Counted from the first letter of the stretch, positions 18,371 to 27,736 are shown. The stretch is DNA of 64,000 bases from M3007 sp033764075 (GCA_033764075.1 JANRJH010000054.1:1-64000); one strand, 5' to 3'. Notes: generated from the sequence alone by a model not told the origin. Made by a program: numbers and translations.

Positions 18371-19894
18371 TTACTTAATGTTAAAGGAAATGGTGCCAAG
18401 GTTACGCGGAGCCGGGTCTCCCGGGCAGCGCACCTTGATGTCTGAGAACATGTAGAGGTCTCCCGGCTTGGCCTTTTGAATCAGACCGCCAACGGCCGAC
18501 GTCCAACGAGCGCCCGGGTTTTGCTCGGTCACCGGGTCCTGACGTTTGGCCACATAAGTCAACTCAAAACCGGCCACGTCGCATTTGGCTTCGAAGTCGA
18601 AGTTCTCAAGCACGGGGATGATACCACCCTGGGCTTTGAACTCACCGTTACCAATTTTACCACCCTTGTGTTTCATACCGAGGGTCGGCACGGGGTCGGG
18701 GATGCGTTTCACGCGGTAAGTGAACGTCTGGTTGACGCCGCCGCCGGAGACCGTCAGGGACGCCTCGCCGGGGGTTGTCGCGCGTACGTTGTACTTGCCG
18801 CCGCCTTTGGATTCGAGGTTCACACCGGAGGCGGACACCCGGATGTCTTTGGTGGCCACACCGGCTGCCGAGACGGAAACGGGGTTGTCTACACCGATGT
18901 AGAACACGTTCATCTTGTCGAGCGAGATGGCCACTGCGCGCTGTCCTACTTCGTATTTGAACTCCTTGGTGTAGTTTTTCACCTCGCCGGTCAGCGGGTT
19001 TTTCACGTTGATGCTCACTTTGAAGGGCTTTTCACCCAGGCCACTGGCGGTGGCCTCGTAGTGGGCCTTGCCTTCTTTTACCGCGAGTCCCTGGCCGTTG
19101 ACCGAGATGCTCACGTTGTCGGCGGTGGTGCTGTACGCGCTGAGGAAGATGTCGGCTGCAAACTTTTCGCCGGCGATCACATAGTTTTTCTCAGCGGAGT
19201 ACGCCGGTTCAAATGCGTCAAATTTGATGTCAACCTCACCCATTTGCTTGGCGGCCCAGTTCATAACGGCCGTGGCCGAGCTCTTGGAGTCGCTTTGCAT
19301 TTTACCCAACACAGGGAAAAGGGCAGCTACCGGCATCTGCTTGAACTTGAACTCCACCCAATTTTTGCTTTTGGAATTGGCGGGAATTTCTTCCACTTCC
19401 AGCGGAATCTTCACTTCGGGCGCATTGCCGGTGAGTGCCAAAAATTTCTCGCGGTATTCCTTTGTTTTCGCCTCGATTTCGGCGCCCAGTTTGGGACCGT
19501 CCTCGTTCACGAACAGGTGGGTGGTGATATCCTTGTTGCGAATGTCGCGCGGGATGGTCGGATCGTCTTTCGAAGGGCCTTTCGCCGCGTCGAAAAGTTG
19601 CTGGCGGATGCCATCAATGTAAGTATTGTATTCCGCAGACAAACGCTTGGCTTCTTCCGCTTTGCGGCGGAACTCGGCATTTTTCTCTGTGGGATAGGCT
19701 TCCGCGGTTTTAGCGATGCCTGCCATAAGCGCCTCGTTGCTCTGCTCCACGATCTCGCGGCTGCCTTTCAGGCCGCGGTCAAGCGAGAAGAAAGCGTTCA
19801 TCACCTCGGCGGACACGTTGAGCGCCAGCAGGGCCGTCAGTACAAGGTACATCAGGTTGATCATCAACTGTCGCGGTTCCTTTGGAATGGACAT
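18371..19894 (-). CDS. gldM: T9SS motor protein GldM (PorM)
   Basis: The inner-membrane protein that partners GldL to form the proton-driven motor of T9SS and gliding. The 507-residue length is typical. It begins MSIPKEPRQLMINLMYLVLT, with one membrane helix at about 12-32 carrying the conserved pattern, followed by a long periplasmic section of helical and Ig-like D domains (for instance RAVAISLDKMNVFYIGVDNP). The last domain ends in GTISFNIK. It lies 56 bases after gldL. The assignment is secure from the N-terminus, the length and the gene order. Confidence 0.97.
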   Translation of the reverse strand: MSIPKEPRQLMINLMYLVLTALLALNVSAEVMNAFFSLDRGLKGSREIVEQSNEALMAGIAKTAEAYPTEKNAEFRRKAEEAKRLSAEYNTYIDGIRQQLFDAAKGPSKDDPTIPRDIRNKDITTHLFVNEDGPKLGAEIEAKTKEYREKFLALTGNAPEVKIPLEVEEIPANSKSKNWVEFKFKQMPVAALFPVLGKMQSDSKSSATAVMNWAAKQMGEVDIKFDAFEPAYSAEKNYVIAGEKFAADIFLSAYSTTADNVSISVNGQGLAVKEGKAHYEATASGLGEKPFKVSINVKNPLTGEVKNYTKEFKYEVGQRAVAISLDKMNVFYIGVDNPVSVSAAGVATKDIRVSASGVNLESKGGGKYNVRATTPGEASLTVSGGGVNQTFTYRVKRIPDPVPTLGMKHKGGKIGNGEFKAQGGIIPVLENFDFEAKCDVAGFELTYVAKRQDPVTEQNPGARWTSAVGGLIQKAKPGDLYMFSDIKVRCPGDPAPRNLGTISFNIK

Positions 19895-19950
19895 AATCTC
19901 CTTGTTTTAAAAGAATTGAAAAAGGAATGGTTACCAAAAGGATGCGGTGG

Positions 19951-20544
19951 TTATTGACGACCGATGTTAGACATTGCGGCCAGCATGTTGCCGTATACCG
20001 TGTTGAGCGAGCCAAGGTTCTTGTTCAGTGCGCCCAGCTGGTCTTTGTACATGCGAACGTCTTCGGCAGACTTGGCCATGTCGGCCATAGCCTCGTTCAT
20101 TTTGGTGTAGAAATTGCTCATCGATTTGACCTGATCCTGCGTGCCGGAGAAGTCTACCTCTTGCAGTGCTTTGAGGGCGCCGAGGCTTTTGGACATCGAT
20201 TGCAGTTCAGTAAGCATACCACCCAACTGGCGCTCAACCACGTCACCGTGCAGCGGTGCTACATCGGGCATGTTGTTCACGCCGCCACTGGTCAGCGGCT
20301 GGAGCCGGGCGTGGTAGTCGTCCAGACCAGGATACAGTTTGTTCCAGTAGTAGTCGGGCTCCGGGCCGATAAGACCGAGGAAAAGGAAGATGATGGCTTC
20401 CATGGAAAGACCTACGATTAGAAACTCAGAGGCAAGGGGCCAGCTTTCCAGTTTGAAAAGAGCACCCAAAAGAACGATGGCGGCGCCAACACCGATGAGG
20501 AGGTTTTTAAAGTACTTGAAACCTTTTGTTTTTACGAAACTCAT
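19951..20544 (-). CDS. gldL: T9SS motor protein GldL (PorL)
   Basis: The inner-membrane stator-like protein of the T9SS motor. The 197-residue protein has two N-terminal membrane helices (about 14-32 and 38-58) with the conserved glutamate inside the second (SMEAIIFLFLGLIGP). A cytoplasmic, heptad-rich tail follows, with LGALKALQEVDFSG. The length is at the short end for the family. The gap to gldK is 267 bases, wide for this operon, and contains a -7-like box, so separate transcription of gldLMN is possible. Confidence 0.96.
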   Translation of the reverse strand: MSFVKTKGFKYFKNLLIGVGAAIVLLGALFKLESWPLASEFLIVGLSMEAIIFLFLGLIGPEPDYYWNKLYPGLDDYHARLQPLTSGGVNNMPDVAPLHGDVVERQLGGMLTELQSMSKSLGALKALQEVDFSGTQDQVKSMSNFYTKMNEAMADMAKSAEDVRMYKDQLGALNKNLGSLNTVYGNMLAAMSNIGRQ

Positions 20545-20619
20545 TGGTTTAAAAGCTTTTTTCAGTTACGAATGAATTTCCCCGGCAGGGAAAAAGGGTT
20601 AGGTTGTCAAAAAGTGCGG

Positions 20620-20627
20620 CAAATGTA
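20620..20627 (-). promoter_or_regulatory. Possible -7 box upstream of gldL
   Basis: On the minus strand TACATTTG matches TAnnTTTG. A TTC rather than TTG stands about 21 bases upstream. It lies 76 bases before the gldL start in the long gldK-gldL gap, which also contains an ATTCGAA-type inverted repeat around 20648-20667. Confidence 0.45.
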
Positions 20628-20811
20628 ACTCAGTGTGGTTATATATTCGAATTTTATTTCGAATAAATTACCGAAAAACAGTTAAGACAGACCGGAAACA
20701 CTCCATTCAACATTGCAGCGCTGTTGAAGGAAAGGCCTGTGTTTTTTTACACAGGGTCATTACAAACCTGTTGTGGAGGGACAAATAGACGACTAAGTTC
20801 CGTAGCCAATC

Positions 20812-22062
20812 TTAGAAGTCGTTGATGGACCGACCCAGGAAGGTCAGCACGCAACGGAATCCGATATAGCATTTGGTGGTGTCCTGATATTCAAAGGAAC
20901 GGGTAGACGTTTGCAGATAGTGCGCTACGTCTTTCCAGGAACCGCCGCGCACAACTTTGCGTTTTGCGGTTTTCTGGTCCTCCTCTTTCGCGTCGTAGCG
21001 GATGTCGGGGTTGAGATCATGCATAAAATTGTATGCATTTTCAAAGTACGCCGACTCTGTCCATTCCGCTGCATTTCCAGCCATATTGTACAGGCCGTAG
21101 TCATTCGGGTAGTAGCCGTCGGCCTTTACGGTGTACAGACCGCCGTCTTCCGGATAGTTACCGCGACCGGGCTTGAAGTTGGCCAGCAGACAGCCTTTGG
21201 CGTTGCGGGTATAGTAGGCACCCCAGGGGTACGGCGCGTTGTCGTGCCCGCCCCGGGCGGCGTATTCCCATTCCGTTTCAGTAGGCAGACGGAAGTCTTC
21301 GGTGTTGATGCCCTGGTCGTTGTACATATCCCAGATTTTGGAGCGCCAGTAGCAGAAAGCCTTGGCCATTTTCCAGTTTACGCCCACCACCGGATACTCG
21401 TCGAAGGCCGGGTGCCAGAAGTAGTTACGCGTCATGGGCTCGTTGTACGAGTAGGCGTAATCGCGAATCCAGCACAGGGTATCGGGATAAATCTTGATCT
21501 TTTCCTTGCGCAGGTGGCTGGTGCGGTTGCTGTTGCGGTCGTGGGCCGCGCGCTGCCAGTCCATCCACTGGTATTCAAAGACCAGTTTGGACACGTCGAG
21601 TTCTTTGCGGCCGGAGAAACGCTCGTTGCCCTGATAGTAAAGGTCTTCGAGTTCCTCGGCGCTCTCTTCCCAGTCCACCTCCTGGTCCCAGTCCAGCAAC
21701 TGCTTGTCGGAGGTTGAGCCGTCATCTTCCAGATAGAGGCCCATGGTTTCCAGCGCCAGCGAGTCGGACACCCACTGTACAAACTGGCGGTACTCGTTGT
21801 TGGTGATCTCTGTTTCGTCCATGTAAAAGCCTTGGACGGAGATCGCTTTGGGTCTGGCTACCAGGTTGCGAGAAACGTCCTCGTCACCCGAGCCAACGTG
21901 TACAACTCCCGACGGTACGTACACCATACCATAAGGATTAAGACCGTTCCACGTAGGGCGATCGGCCACGCCAAGCAGTTGGCCGGATTCCTTTCTGCCG
22001 CACGAAGATGCAGCCACTGCCACAATGAACAGAAGCAGGATTGAATTTTGCAGTTTTTTCAT
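20812..22062 (-). CDS. gldK: T9SS lipoprotein GldK (PorK)
   Basis: An outer-membrane lipoprotein forming the T9SS periplasmic ring with GldN. The open frame extends to 22254, but the ATG at 22062 starts a lipoprotein signal (KKLQNSILLLFIVAVAASSC) and is preferred, giving 416 residues. The body is a formylglycine-generating-enzyme-like fold: MVYVPSGVVHVGSGDED, FYMDETEITNNEYRQF, FRLPTETEWEYAARGG, NMAGNAAEWTES and VVRGGSWKDVAHYL. The fold is structural in this family and the role is not enzymatic. A good promoter lies about 50-80 bases upstream. Confidence 0.97.
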   Translation of the reverse strand: MKKLQNSILLLFIVAVAASSCGRKESGQLLGVADRPTWNGLNPYGMVYVPSGVVHVGSGDEDVSRNLVARPKAISVQGFYMDETEITNNEYRQFVQWVSDSLALETMGLYLEDDGSTSDKQLLDWDQEVDWEESAEELEDLYYQGNERFSGRKELDVSKLVFEYQWMDWQRAAHDRNSNRTSHLRKEKIKIYPDTLCWIRDYAYSYNEPMTRNYFWHPAFDEYPVVGVNWKMAKAFCYWRSKIWDMYNDQGINTEDFRLPTETEWEYAARGGHDNAPYPWGAYYTRNAKGCLLANFKPGRGNYPEDGGLYTVKADGYYPNDYGLYNMAGNAAEWTESAYFENAYNFMHDLNPDIRYDAKEEDQKTAKRKVVRGGSWKDVAHYLQTSTRSFEYQDTTKCYIGFRCVLTFLGRSINDF

Positions 22063-22114
22063 GTTAACACCCGTGTTTTTTCCTACTTTTTTAGTCGGTT
22101 TGGAAAAGTGGCCG

Positions 22115-22143
22115 TAAAGATAGCAGCATTGTGAAGAATACAA
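22115..22143 (-). promoter_or_regulatory. Promoter of gldK
   Basis: On the minus strand a TTG (22141-22143) is followed after 18 bases by TATCTTTA (22115-22122), one base off TAnnTTTG. It lies 53 bases upstream of the gldK ATG in the 209-base gap after porP, so gldK does not depend only on read-through from porP. Confidence 0.55.
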
Positions 22144-22271
22144 GTGGATTAAGCGAAATTTTTGCCAAACCTTGTTTTGTTTAAAGCTACGCAGTAACGT
22201 TTCGTTAACGTTTTGTGGTATGCGCCCCGGTCTTTTTTTAACAAAAAAACGCAAAAGGGCTGCTGGGTGCG

Positions 22272-23276
22272 CTAAAAGAAGCGCGGATTATAGATTACCG
22301 GCGGCAGCTTACCTACGCCGATGGGTTTATTGAGGCTGTACCGGAGCAATAACTCGTGGCTACCCCGGTTCACGTCGCGCAAGGCAGACAACGGGATGTC
22401 GTAACCATAGGCGAGGGTGGTTTTTTCATTCAACCGGAATCCACCCAAAATAGTTACCGCATCCTTGCTGTTCGCGCCCGCCCCCCGGAAAGAAGCACCG
22501 GCAAAAATATTTTCCTGCCATTGCAAAACGGCAGAAATTTCCAGTTGTGTCTCAATTATGTCAGTTTTAACCAAAAACGCCGGTTTGATCTGCAGCCCAT
22601 CCGGCTCTCCAAACCGATAGCCCCCCTGGACAATCGCTTGCTGGACGGGTTTCAGTCGGAAACTGCCGCCCGATGCTTCGAGTTCCGGGGCGAAAACAGG
22701 TTGTACAGCCGCACCCAGGTTCATCCGGCCCAGCACCGCCCAAACCCCTGCCTCGAACACCGGTGTGGAGGCGGTTACGCTGGCCTCGGGCAGGAAGGGG
22801 TCGTTGTGCTGGAAAATACCGCTCGGGCTGTCGTAGGTGCCTTCGGGCGCGCGTAGCTTGTTCCCGTCGAGCACGTACTGCATGAACCCGGCGCTGCCGC
22901 CGACAGAGAGCGCACTGTTCTTGCCCAGTCCGATCTGGTAGCTATAGCTGAGCACTGCCTGGGTAGCCCGGTGTGCGCCGATGATATCGTTGTCCACTTT
23001 CAGACCAACCCCGCTGTTGATCGCAAACAGGGGCAGGTGGGCGTTCACCTGCTGGCTGGCCGGCGCGCCTTCCAGGTTGCTCCATTGCTGCCGGTACACA
23101 CCAGTGGCCACCAGGGTGTTTTCCAAGCCCGCAAATGCCGGATTATAGGCATAAGGATTCAGCATAAACAAGGTGTACTGGGGCGCCTGCTGGGCCGCAA
23201 GGGGCGCAGACCAACCCGTCAGCGCCAGCATCCAGATCACAAATGCCGGAAAACGGAAGGTATCAGTTGAATGCAT
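22272..23276 (-). CDS. porP: PorP/SprF-family outer-membrane protein
   Basis: A beta-barrel protein of the PorP/SprF family, associated with T9SS and with attachment of adhesins at the surface. The open frame runs up to 23861 only by passing through the upstream gene in another frame; the ATG at 23276 gives a signal peptide (SAPLAAQQ cleavage region) and 334 residues. Signature: QYTLFMLNPYAYNPAFAGLE, then QQWSNLEGAP and HEDLF-like strands ending LRYSL. An alternative ATG at 23297 overlaps the upstream stop. The order porP-gldK-gldL-gldM-gldN is the same as porPKLMN in Porphyromonas gingivalis. Confidence 0.92.
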   Translation of the reverse strand: MHSTDTFRFPAFVIWMLALTGWSAPLAAQQAPQYTLFMLNPYAYNPAFAGLENTLVATGVYRQQWSNLEGAPASQQVNAHLPLFAINSGVGLKVDNDIIGAHRATQAVLSYSYQIGLGKNSALSVGGSAGFMQYVLDGNKLRAPEGTYDSPSGIFQHNDPFLPEASVTASTPVFEAGVWAVLGRMNLGAAVQPVFAPELEASGGSFRLKPVQQAIVQGGYRFGEPDGLQIKPAFLVKTDIIETQLEISAVLQWQENIFAGASFRGAGANSKDAVTILGGFRLNEKTTLAYGYDIPLSALRDVNRGSHELLLRYSLNKPIGVGKLPPVIYNPRFF

Positions 23277-23289
23277 AGGACGGATATTT

Positions 23290-25356
23290 TCACGCATGGA
23301 CAAGTTCCAGAAACGCCGCAATGGTTTGAACAGGCTGTTGACACGCATAGTTACGACAAACGTAGATGAGTGCATCCGCTTGTCCGGTTTTGTTTTCCAA
23401 CAGGGGCAGCTCGGCACTTTCGACCGGCGTGGCGGCCAGCACGGCATTGGGCACGTGCTTTTGCCGGATACTTTTTGCCTTGTCCGATGCATTCCGGCCA
23501 ACGATGGCCACTTCGTGCCACCCGAAGACGGCGTACTGCATGGCGTCTGCCCACCGTTCGAAAGACAGCGGGAAACGCTCAACCGTATCCCGCAGTTCGA
23601 GCAGCATAGCCTCCGAACGCGTCCGCCAGTCGGACTTGTCCAACAACAACCCCAGGCGTTGGAGGTTGAGCGCCATGGTGCTGTTGCCCGATGGCGTGGC
23701 GTTGTCGTACAGGTCTTTTTTGCGCATGACCAGATCGTGGCGGCGGCTGTCGGTGAAATAGAACAACGGGCCGTCCTGCTCGGAGAAATAACTCCAAACA
23801 ACGTCCGTATATTTTTCTGCTTGTTGCAAATAGCCGACATCAAAGCTGATCTCGTAAACATGGATCAGCGCTTCGATCAAAAAAGCGTAGTCTTCCAGGA
23901 AAGCGTCGTACTGTGTCCGACCGTTTTTCCAGGTATGGAATACGCGTTCGCCGTCGACAAATTTGTCCAGCATAAAGGTCATGCTGCGCAGTGCGACGGC
24001 TTTCCAGGGTTCGTGCCCCGTGGCGGTGTAGGCGGCTGCGTAGGCGGTGCACATGAGGGCGTTCCAGCTGAGCAGGCATTTATCGTCGAGTCCGGGCGGC
24101 ACCCGCTGCCTACGAGCCTCGAGCAACATGGCGCCGGCGCGCTGGATTTGCGCGCGCAGCGCTGCCGGATCCATCTGGTGGCGTTCGGCGAACGCGTCGT
24201 AGTCTTCCGCCCGCCACAGGATGTTGCGGTGCTCCCAGTTGCCCGCTTCACTGACGCCGTAAAACGCCTCGAACAGTGCCGCTTCATCGGGAGGCAGCAG
24301 GGCGTCTATCTCCGCCTTGTCCCACACGTAATATTTTCCTTCCACCCCTTCGGAGTCGGCATCCTGGGCGGAGAAAAAGCCCCCTTCCGCGTGGGTCATC
24401 TCGCGTTCCACATAGGCCAGCGTCTCCGAAATCGTTGCCCGGTAGCGTTCCTCGCCGGTGATCTTGTAGGCGTCGGCCAGCAGGGCGACCAGCAGGGCGT
24501 TATCGTACAGCATTTTTTCGAAATGTGGCACCAGCCAGGCCGCGTCGGTGCTGTAACGCGCAAACCCGCCGCCGATCTGGTCGTACATGCCGCCCTGAAT
24601 CATCTTGTCCAGCGACAGCCGTGCGTGTTCCAGCGCTTCGGCATTTCCGGTGAAATGGTGGTAGTTGAACAGGAAGCGGATGGCCATGGTGGACGGGAAC
24701 TTCGGCGCCGCCCCAAAACCGCCTTCCTGGCGGTCGAACTGGTCGCGCATCCGATAGTAGATGTTGTCGAGCAAATCCCGGCTGAACGGGTTCTCAGCGG
24801 ACACTCCCACCGCATCTGCAGCCGGCACATCGGAACCCACTTTTTTTACCAGCACGTTGTCGTTGCGGTGCAGGAAGCCCATGATTCGCTCGGCCTGTTC
24901 CTCGATGACCTCGCGTTTGGTATCCCACAGGTTGGCGATGTGCTGCAGCAGCTGCAGCCAGGAGGGGCGGTTGAAGGCAGGCCGGGGCGGGTAGTAGGTG
25001 CCGGCGAAAAACGGCCTGCCGTCGGGCAGCAAAAAAGCGTTCAGCGGCCACCCGCCGCCGCCGGTCAGCACCTGACAGGCATCCATATATACGGCGTCCA
25101 CGTCGGGGCGCTCCTCGCGGTCCACTTTAATATTTATAAATCGTTCGTTCATAAACGCCGCGATGTCCTCGTTCTCGAACGATTCCCGCTCCATGACGTG
25201 GCACCAGTGACAGGTGGAGTAGCCGATGCTGACCAGCAACGGCTTGTCTTCTGCCTGCGCACGCGCAAAGGCTTCGGGCTTCCAGGCGTACCAGTCGACC
25301 GGGTTGTGGGCGTGCTGGAGGAGGTAGGGGGAGGTTTCGGTGTGGAGGCGGTTCAT
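23290..25356 (-). CDS. Thioredoxin-domain protein of the YyaL/SSP411 (DUF255) family
   Basis: A 688-residue cytosolic protein with an N-terminal thioredoxin-like domain and a C-terminal six-hairpin (alpha/alpha barrel) domain. The N-terminus NRLHTETSPYLLQHAHNPVD and the redox-like motif STCHWCHVM are hallmarks, followed by VDREERPDVDAVYMDACQ and GGGGWPLNAFLLPDG. The biochemical function of the family is not settled. The 3' end is 13 bases before the porP start, so it may be co-transcribed with porP, though the link to T9SS is probably positional. Its upstream region holds a heptamer tract. Confidence 0.95.
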   Translation of the reverse strand: MNRLHTETSPYLLQHAHNPVDWYAWKPEAFARAQAEDKPLLVSIGYSTCHWCHVMERESFENEDIAAFMNERFINIKVDREERPDVDAVYMDACQVLTGGGGWPLNAFLLPDGRPFFAGTYYPPRPAFNRPSWLQLLQHIANLWDTKREVIEEQAERIMGFLHRNDNVLVKKVGSDVPAADAVGVSAENPFSRDLLDNIYYRMRDQFDRQEGGFGAAPKFPSTMAIRFLFNYHHFTGNAEALEHARLSLDKMIQGGMYDQIGGGFARYSTDAAWLVPHFEKMLYDNALLVALLADAYKITGEERYRATISETLAYVEREMTHAEGGFFSAQDADSEGVEGKYYVWDKAEIDALLPPDEAALFEAFYGVSEAGNWEHRNILWRAEDYDAFAERHQMDPAALRAQIQRAGAMLLEARRQRVPPGLDDKCLLSWNALMCTAYAAAYTATGHEPWKAVALRSMTFMLDKFVDGERVFHTWKNGRTQYDAFLEDYAFLIEALIHVYEISFDVGYLQQAEKYTDVVWSYFSEQDGPLFYFTDSRRHDLVMRKKDLYDNATPSGNSTMALNLQRLGLLLDKSDWRTRSEAMLLELRDTVERFPLSFERWADAMQYAVFGWHEVAIVGRNASDKAKSIRQKHVPNAVLAATPVESAELPLLENKTGQADALIYVCRNYACQQPVQTIAAFLELVHA

Positions 25357-25370
25357 GGCTTACGGCTTAC

Positions 25371-25447
25371 GGTGGTCGGTAGTCGGCTTTCGGTAGTCGG
25401 TAGTCGGTTGTCGGTTGTCGGTTGTCGGTTGTCGGTTGTCGGCTTTG
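25371..25447. repeat. Heptanucleotide tandem repeat (GGTAGTC/GGTTGTC)
   Basis: About eleven 7-base units, mostly ggtagtc then ggttgtc, with ggctttc and ggctttg interruptions. It lies 15 bases upstream of the SSP411-family start, within its likely 5' region. A second tract of the same unit type (ggtcgtc/ggtagtc) is at 57050-57130. Seven-base units can expand or contract by slippage. Confidence 0.9.
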
Positions 25448-25517
25448 GGTGGATTTGTTGATGGATAAAACGTTGGTTGGGTGTTTTCGTTCTGGCCGGC
25501 CATTAACTTAAATGGCA

Positions 25518-25611
25518 CACGGATTTAACGGATCGCTGCGCGAACGCGGATAGAACGGATTTTTTTAATCCGCGTTAATCCGTGTTCGCGCAGCGATCCG
25601 TTAAATCCGTG
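25518..25611. repeat. Dispersed palindromic repeat, copy 1
   Basis: Perfect 28-base arms at 25518-25545 and 25584-25611 flank an imperfectly paired centre rich in GGATTT and AATCC. The 24-base core acggatcgctgcgcgaacgc plus ggat is repeated identically in two further copies near 29953 and 30047. It resembles the AATCCGTGTTAATCCG-type intergenic repeats seen in many Bacteroidota genomes. Between divergent transcripts it may act as a terminator or simply be a mobile REP-like element. Confidence 0.85.
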
Positions 25612-25650
25612 TTCTATTACCTATTACACGAAAGATTAAGGCGCGCCCGT

Positions 25651-26553
25651 TCAAGCCAAACCCGACAACGCCTCCAAATCCGGAATGTTATCCACCAACC
25701 GGCCGCGGTTGCTGATGATGGACACCAGGCTGCGGTTGGCGGTTTTACGTATGGCGCGCTCGAGTTCCTTGTTGGGTTGATTGAGAATATACTGGAACTT
25801 CATCACCAGGCTGTCCTTGCGCATTTCGACGACGCGCAGGTAGTAACTGTCGGGCTTGATCAGGTGGTGATAAGCTTCGAGGGAGTTGACGAGTTCGCGT
25901 TCCAGTTCCTCGACCGAGTTGAGGTATTTCAGGTCGATGGTAAAATCGATGCTGGTGCGTTTGTTGACCGTTTTGGTGTAATTGATCACTTCTGCGTTCA
26001 TCACGACGTTGTTGGGGATGTAGATCACGTCGTCGTCGTCGTTGAGCAGGTGCACGTTTTGCAGGGTGATGTCGATGATGCGACCGCGCTGGTTGCCAAT
26101 GCGCACATCATCCCGGAGGTCGAGCTGACCTGAAAACGTGATGATCATGCCGTTGAGCATGTTGGAAATGTAGTCCTTGAACAGGATGGCCAGACCGGCA
26201 AAGATGATCGACAGGGAAGTGAACAGTTCCCGGACGTTGATGTGAAACAGCGAGAGTATTCCGAGCATTACGCCCATCACCAGCAGCAGGGAGTAAATCT
26301 GGTTGATGCCGATGATAAAATTGTCTGTCCCGGTAATCTTGTGCCGCCGTTTGTAATACGCGACGATGAAGACCTGCAAAAAATCGAGCAGCAGGAGGAA
26401 AATGGCAATACTCAGAATGGTTTCGGCATAAAATGCAAAGCCGGCTTTCAGCTTGGGATTCCGGATGAGTGTTGCCAATTCCACCTCGCCGCTGCGCAGA
26501 AAAAACAGCAGCACGAGCACGCCGAATTTGAGCAGCAGGATCAGTTGTTTCAT
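25651..26553 (-). CDS. MscS-family mechanosensitive channel
   Basis: An inner-membrane channel that opens under membrane tension and releases solutes. The 300-residue protein has an N-terminal helix, two further membrane helices, and the pore helix region LFTSLSIIFAGLAILFKDYI followed by SNMLNGMIITFSGQLDLRDDVRI, the classic MscS beta-domain entry. The C-terminal cytoplasmic part includes YIPNNVVMNAEVINYTK. A TTG start a few codons upstream would overlap the ald stop by four bases; I chose the ATG. The overlap shows ald and this gene form one operon. Confidence 0.9.
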   Translation of the reverse strand: MKQLILLLKFGVLVLLFFLRSGEVELATLIRNPKLKAGFAFYAETILSIAIFLLLLDFLQVFIVAYYKRRHKITGTDNFIIGINQIYSLLLVMGVMLGILSLFHINVRELFTSLSIIFAGLAILFKDYISNMLNGMIITFSGQLDLRDDVRIGNQRGRIIDITLQNVHLLNDDDDVIYIPNNVVMNAEVINYTKTVNKRTSIDFTIDLKYLNSVEELERELVNSLEAYHHLIKPDSYYLRVVEMRKDSLVMKFQYILNQPNKELERAIRKTANRSLVSIISNRGRLVDNIPDLEALSGLA

Positions 26554-26561
26554 AAGACGGG

Positions 26562-27674
26562 TCAAAGCACGGCGGCCACGTCGGTATACGGAAGGTCAAA
26601 TGCCTCGGAAACGCCTTTGTAGACCACCTTTCCATGTACAACGTTAAGACCCAGTCGAAGTTCATGGTTGTCGCGGCAAGCCTGCTGCCAGTTTTTATTG
26701 GCCAGCTGGATGGCGTAGGGCAGTGTAGCGTTGGTGAGCGCCACGGTGGAGGTGAAGGGCACGGCGCCCGGCATGTTGGCCACCGAGTAGTGCACCACGT
26801 GATCGATGATGTAGATGGGGTCGTCGTGCGTTGTGGGGCGGGTAGTTTCGAAGCATCCGCCCTGATCCACCGCTACGTCGACCAGCACGGTGCCGGGCTT
26901 GATCAGCTTGAGCATGTCGCGGGTGATCAGCTTGGGGGCTTTGGCGCCAGGGATGAGCACGGCGCCCACGATGAGGTCGTGGGTCTGGATGAGCTGGCGC
27001 ATGTTGTACTCGTTGGAGAACAGGGTCACCACATTGGCGGGCATCACGTCGTTGAGGTAACGCAGGCGGGTGAGGTTCACGTCGAGAATGGTCACCTGGG
27101 CGCCCAGGCCTGCGGCCATGCGGGCTGCCTGTGTGCCCACCACGCCGCCACCGATGATCAACACGCGGCCGGGCGGCACGCCGGGAACGCCACCCAGCAA
27201 CACCCCGCGCCCCTTAACGGGTTTCTCCAGGTATTTGGCGCCCTGCTGAATGGCCATGCGGCCCGCCACCTCGCTCATGGGAATGAGCAGAGGCAACTGG
27301 CGGTCGGTGGTTTCCACCGTTTCGTAGGCCAGGCACACCGCGCCACTGTCGATCATGGCGCGGGTGAGCTCCTCGCTGGAGGCGAAGTGAAAATAGGTGA
27401 AAATCAGCTGGCCGGCCCGCGCGCGCTTGTACTCCACAGCAATAGGCTCTTTCACCTTCATGATCATGTCGGCCTTGGCCCATACCTCATCGGCGGAGGA
27501 CAATACCGTGGCGTGCGCGCCCTGGTATTCTTCATCTTCAAAACCGCTGCCGACGCCGGCCTGTGTTTCTACGAACACCTGATGGCCCCGGCGATGCAGT
27601 TCCAGCGCGCCGGCGGGGGTGAGGGCTACGCGGTTTTCGTTGCTTTTGATTTCTTTCGGAACACCTATGATCAT
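26562..27674 (-). CDS. ald: Alanine dehydrogenase
   Basis: Catalyses reversible NAD-dependent deamination of L-alanine to pyruvate and ammonia. The frame extends to 27788, but the ATG at 27674 begins the family N-terminus MIIGVPKEIKSNENRVALTP, giving 370 residues, the usual length. Visible: the substrate-binding arginine and lysine region (NRVALTP, MIMKVKEPI), the catalytic YETVE segment, the Rossmann motif (VLIIGGGVVGTQAARMA) and the conserved VVHYSVANMPGAVP. A promoter with TACCTTTG lies about 63 bases upstream. The 3' end overlaps or abuts the MscS gene. Confidence 0.96.
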   Translation of the reverse strand: MIIGVPKEIKSNENRVALTPAGALELHRRGHQVFVETQAGVGSGFEDEEYQGAHATVLSSADEVWAKADMIMKVKEPIAVEYKRARAGQLIFTYFHFASSEELTRAMIDSGAVCLAYETVETTDRQLPLLIPMSEVAGRMAIQQGAKYLEKPVKGRGVLLGGVPGVPPGRVLIIGGGVVGTQAARMAAGLGAQVTILDVNLTRLRYLNDVMPANVVTLFSNEYNMRQLIQTHDLIVGAVLIPGAKAPKLITRDMLKLIKPGTVLVDVAVDQGGCFETTRPTTHDDPIYIIDHVVHYSVANMPGAVPFTSTVALTNATLPYAIQLANKNWQQACRDNHELRLGLNVVHGKVVYKGVSEAFDLPYTDVAAVL

Positions 27675-27736
27675 GGATCTTGAATGTTGGATGGTTAGGA
27701 GGTGGAAGGGCACAAAGGGTCGGACGTTGGGGGCAG

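Noticed and set aside
22417..22620. Small frames inside porP and the SSP411 gene
   Set aside because: Shadows of the real genes on the other strand.
23277..23861. N-terminal extension of porP to 529 residues
   Set aside because: It reads the SSP411-family gene in another frame; the signal peptide starts at 23276.
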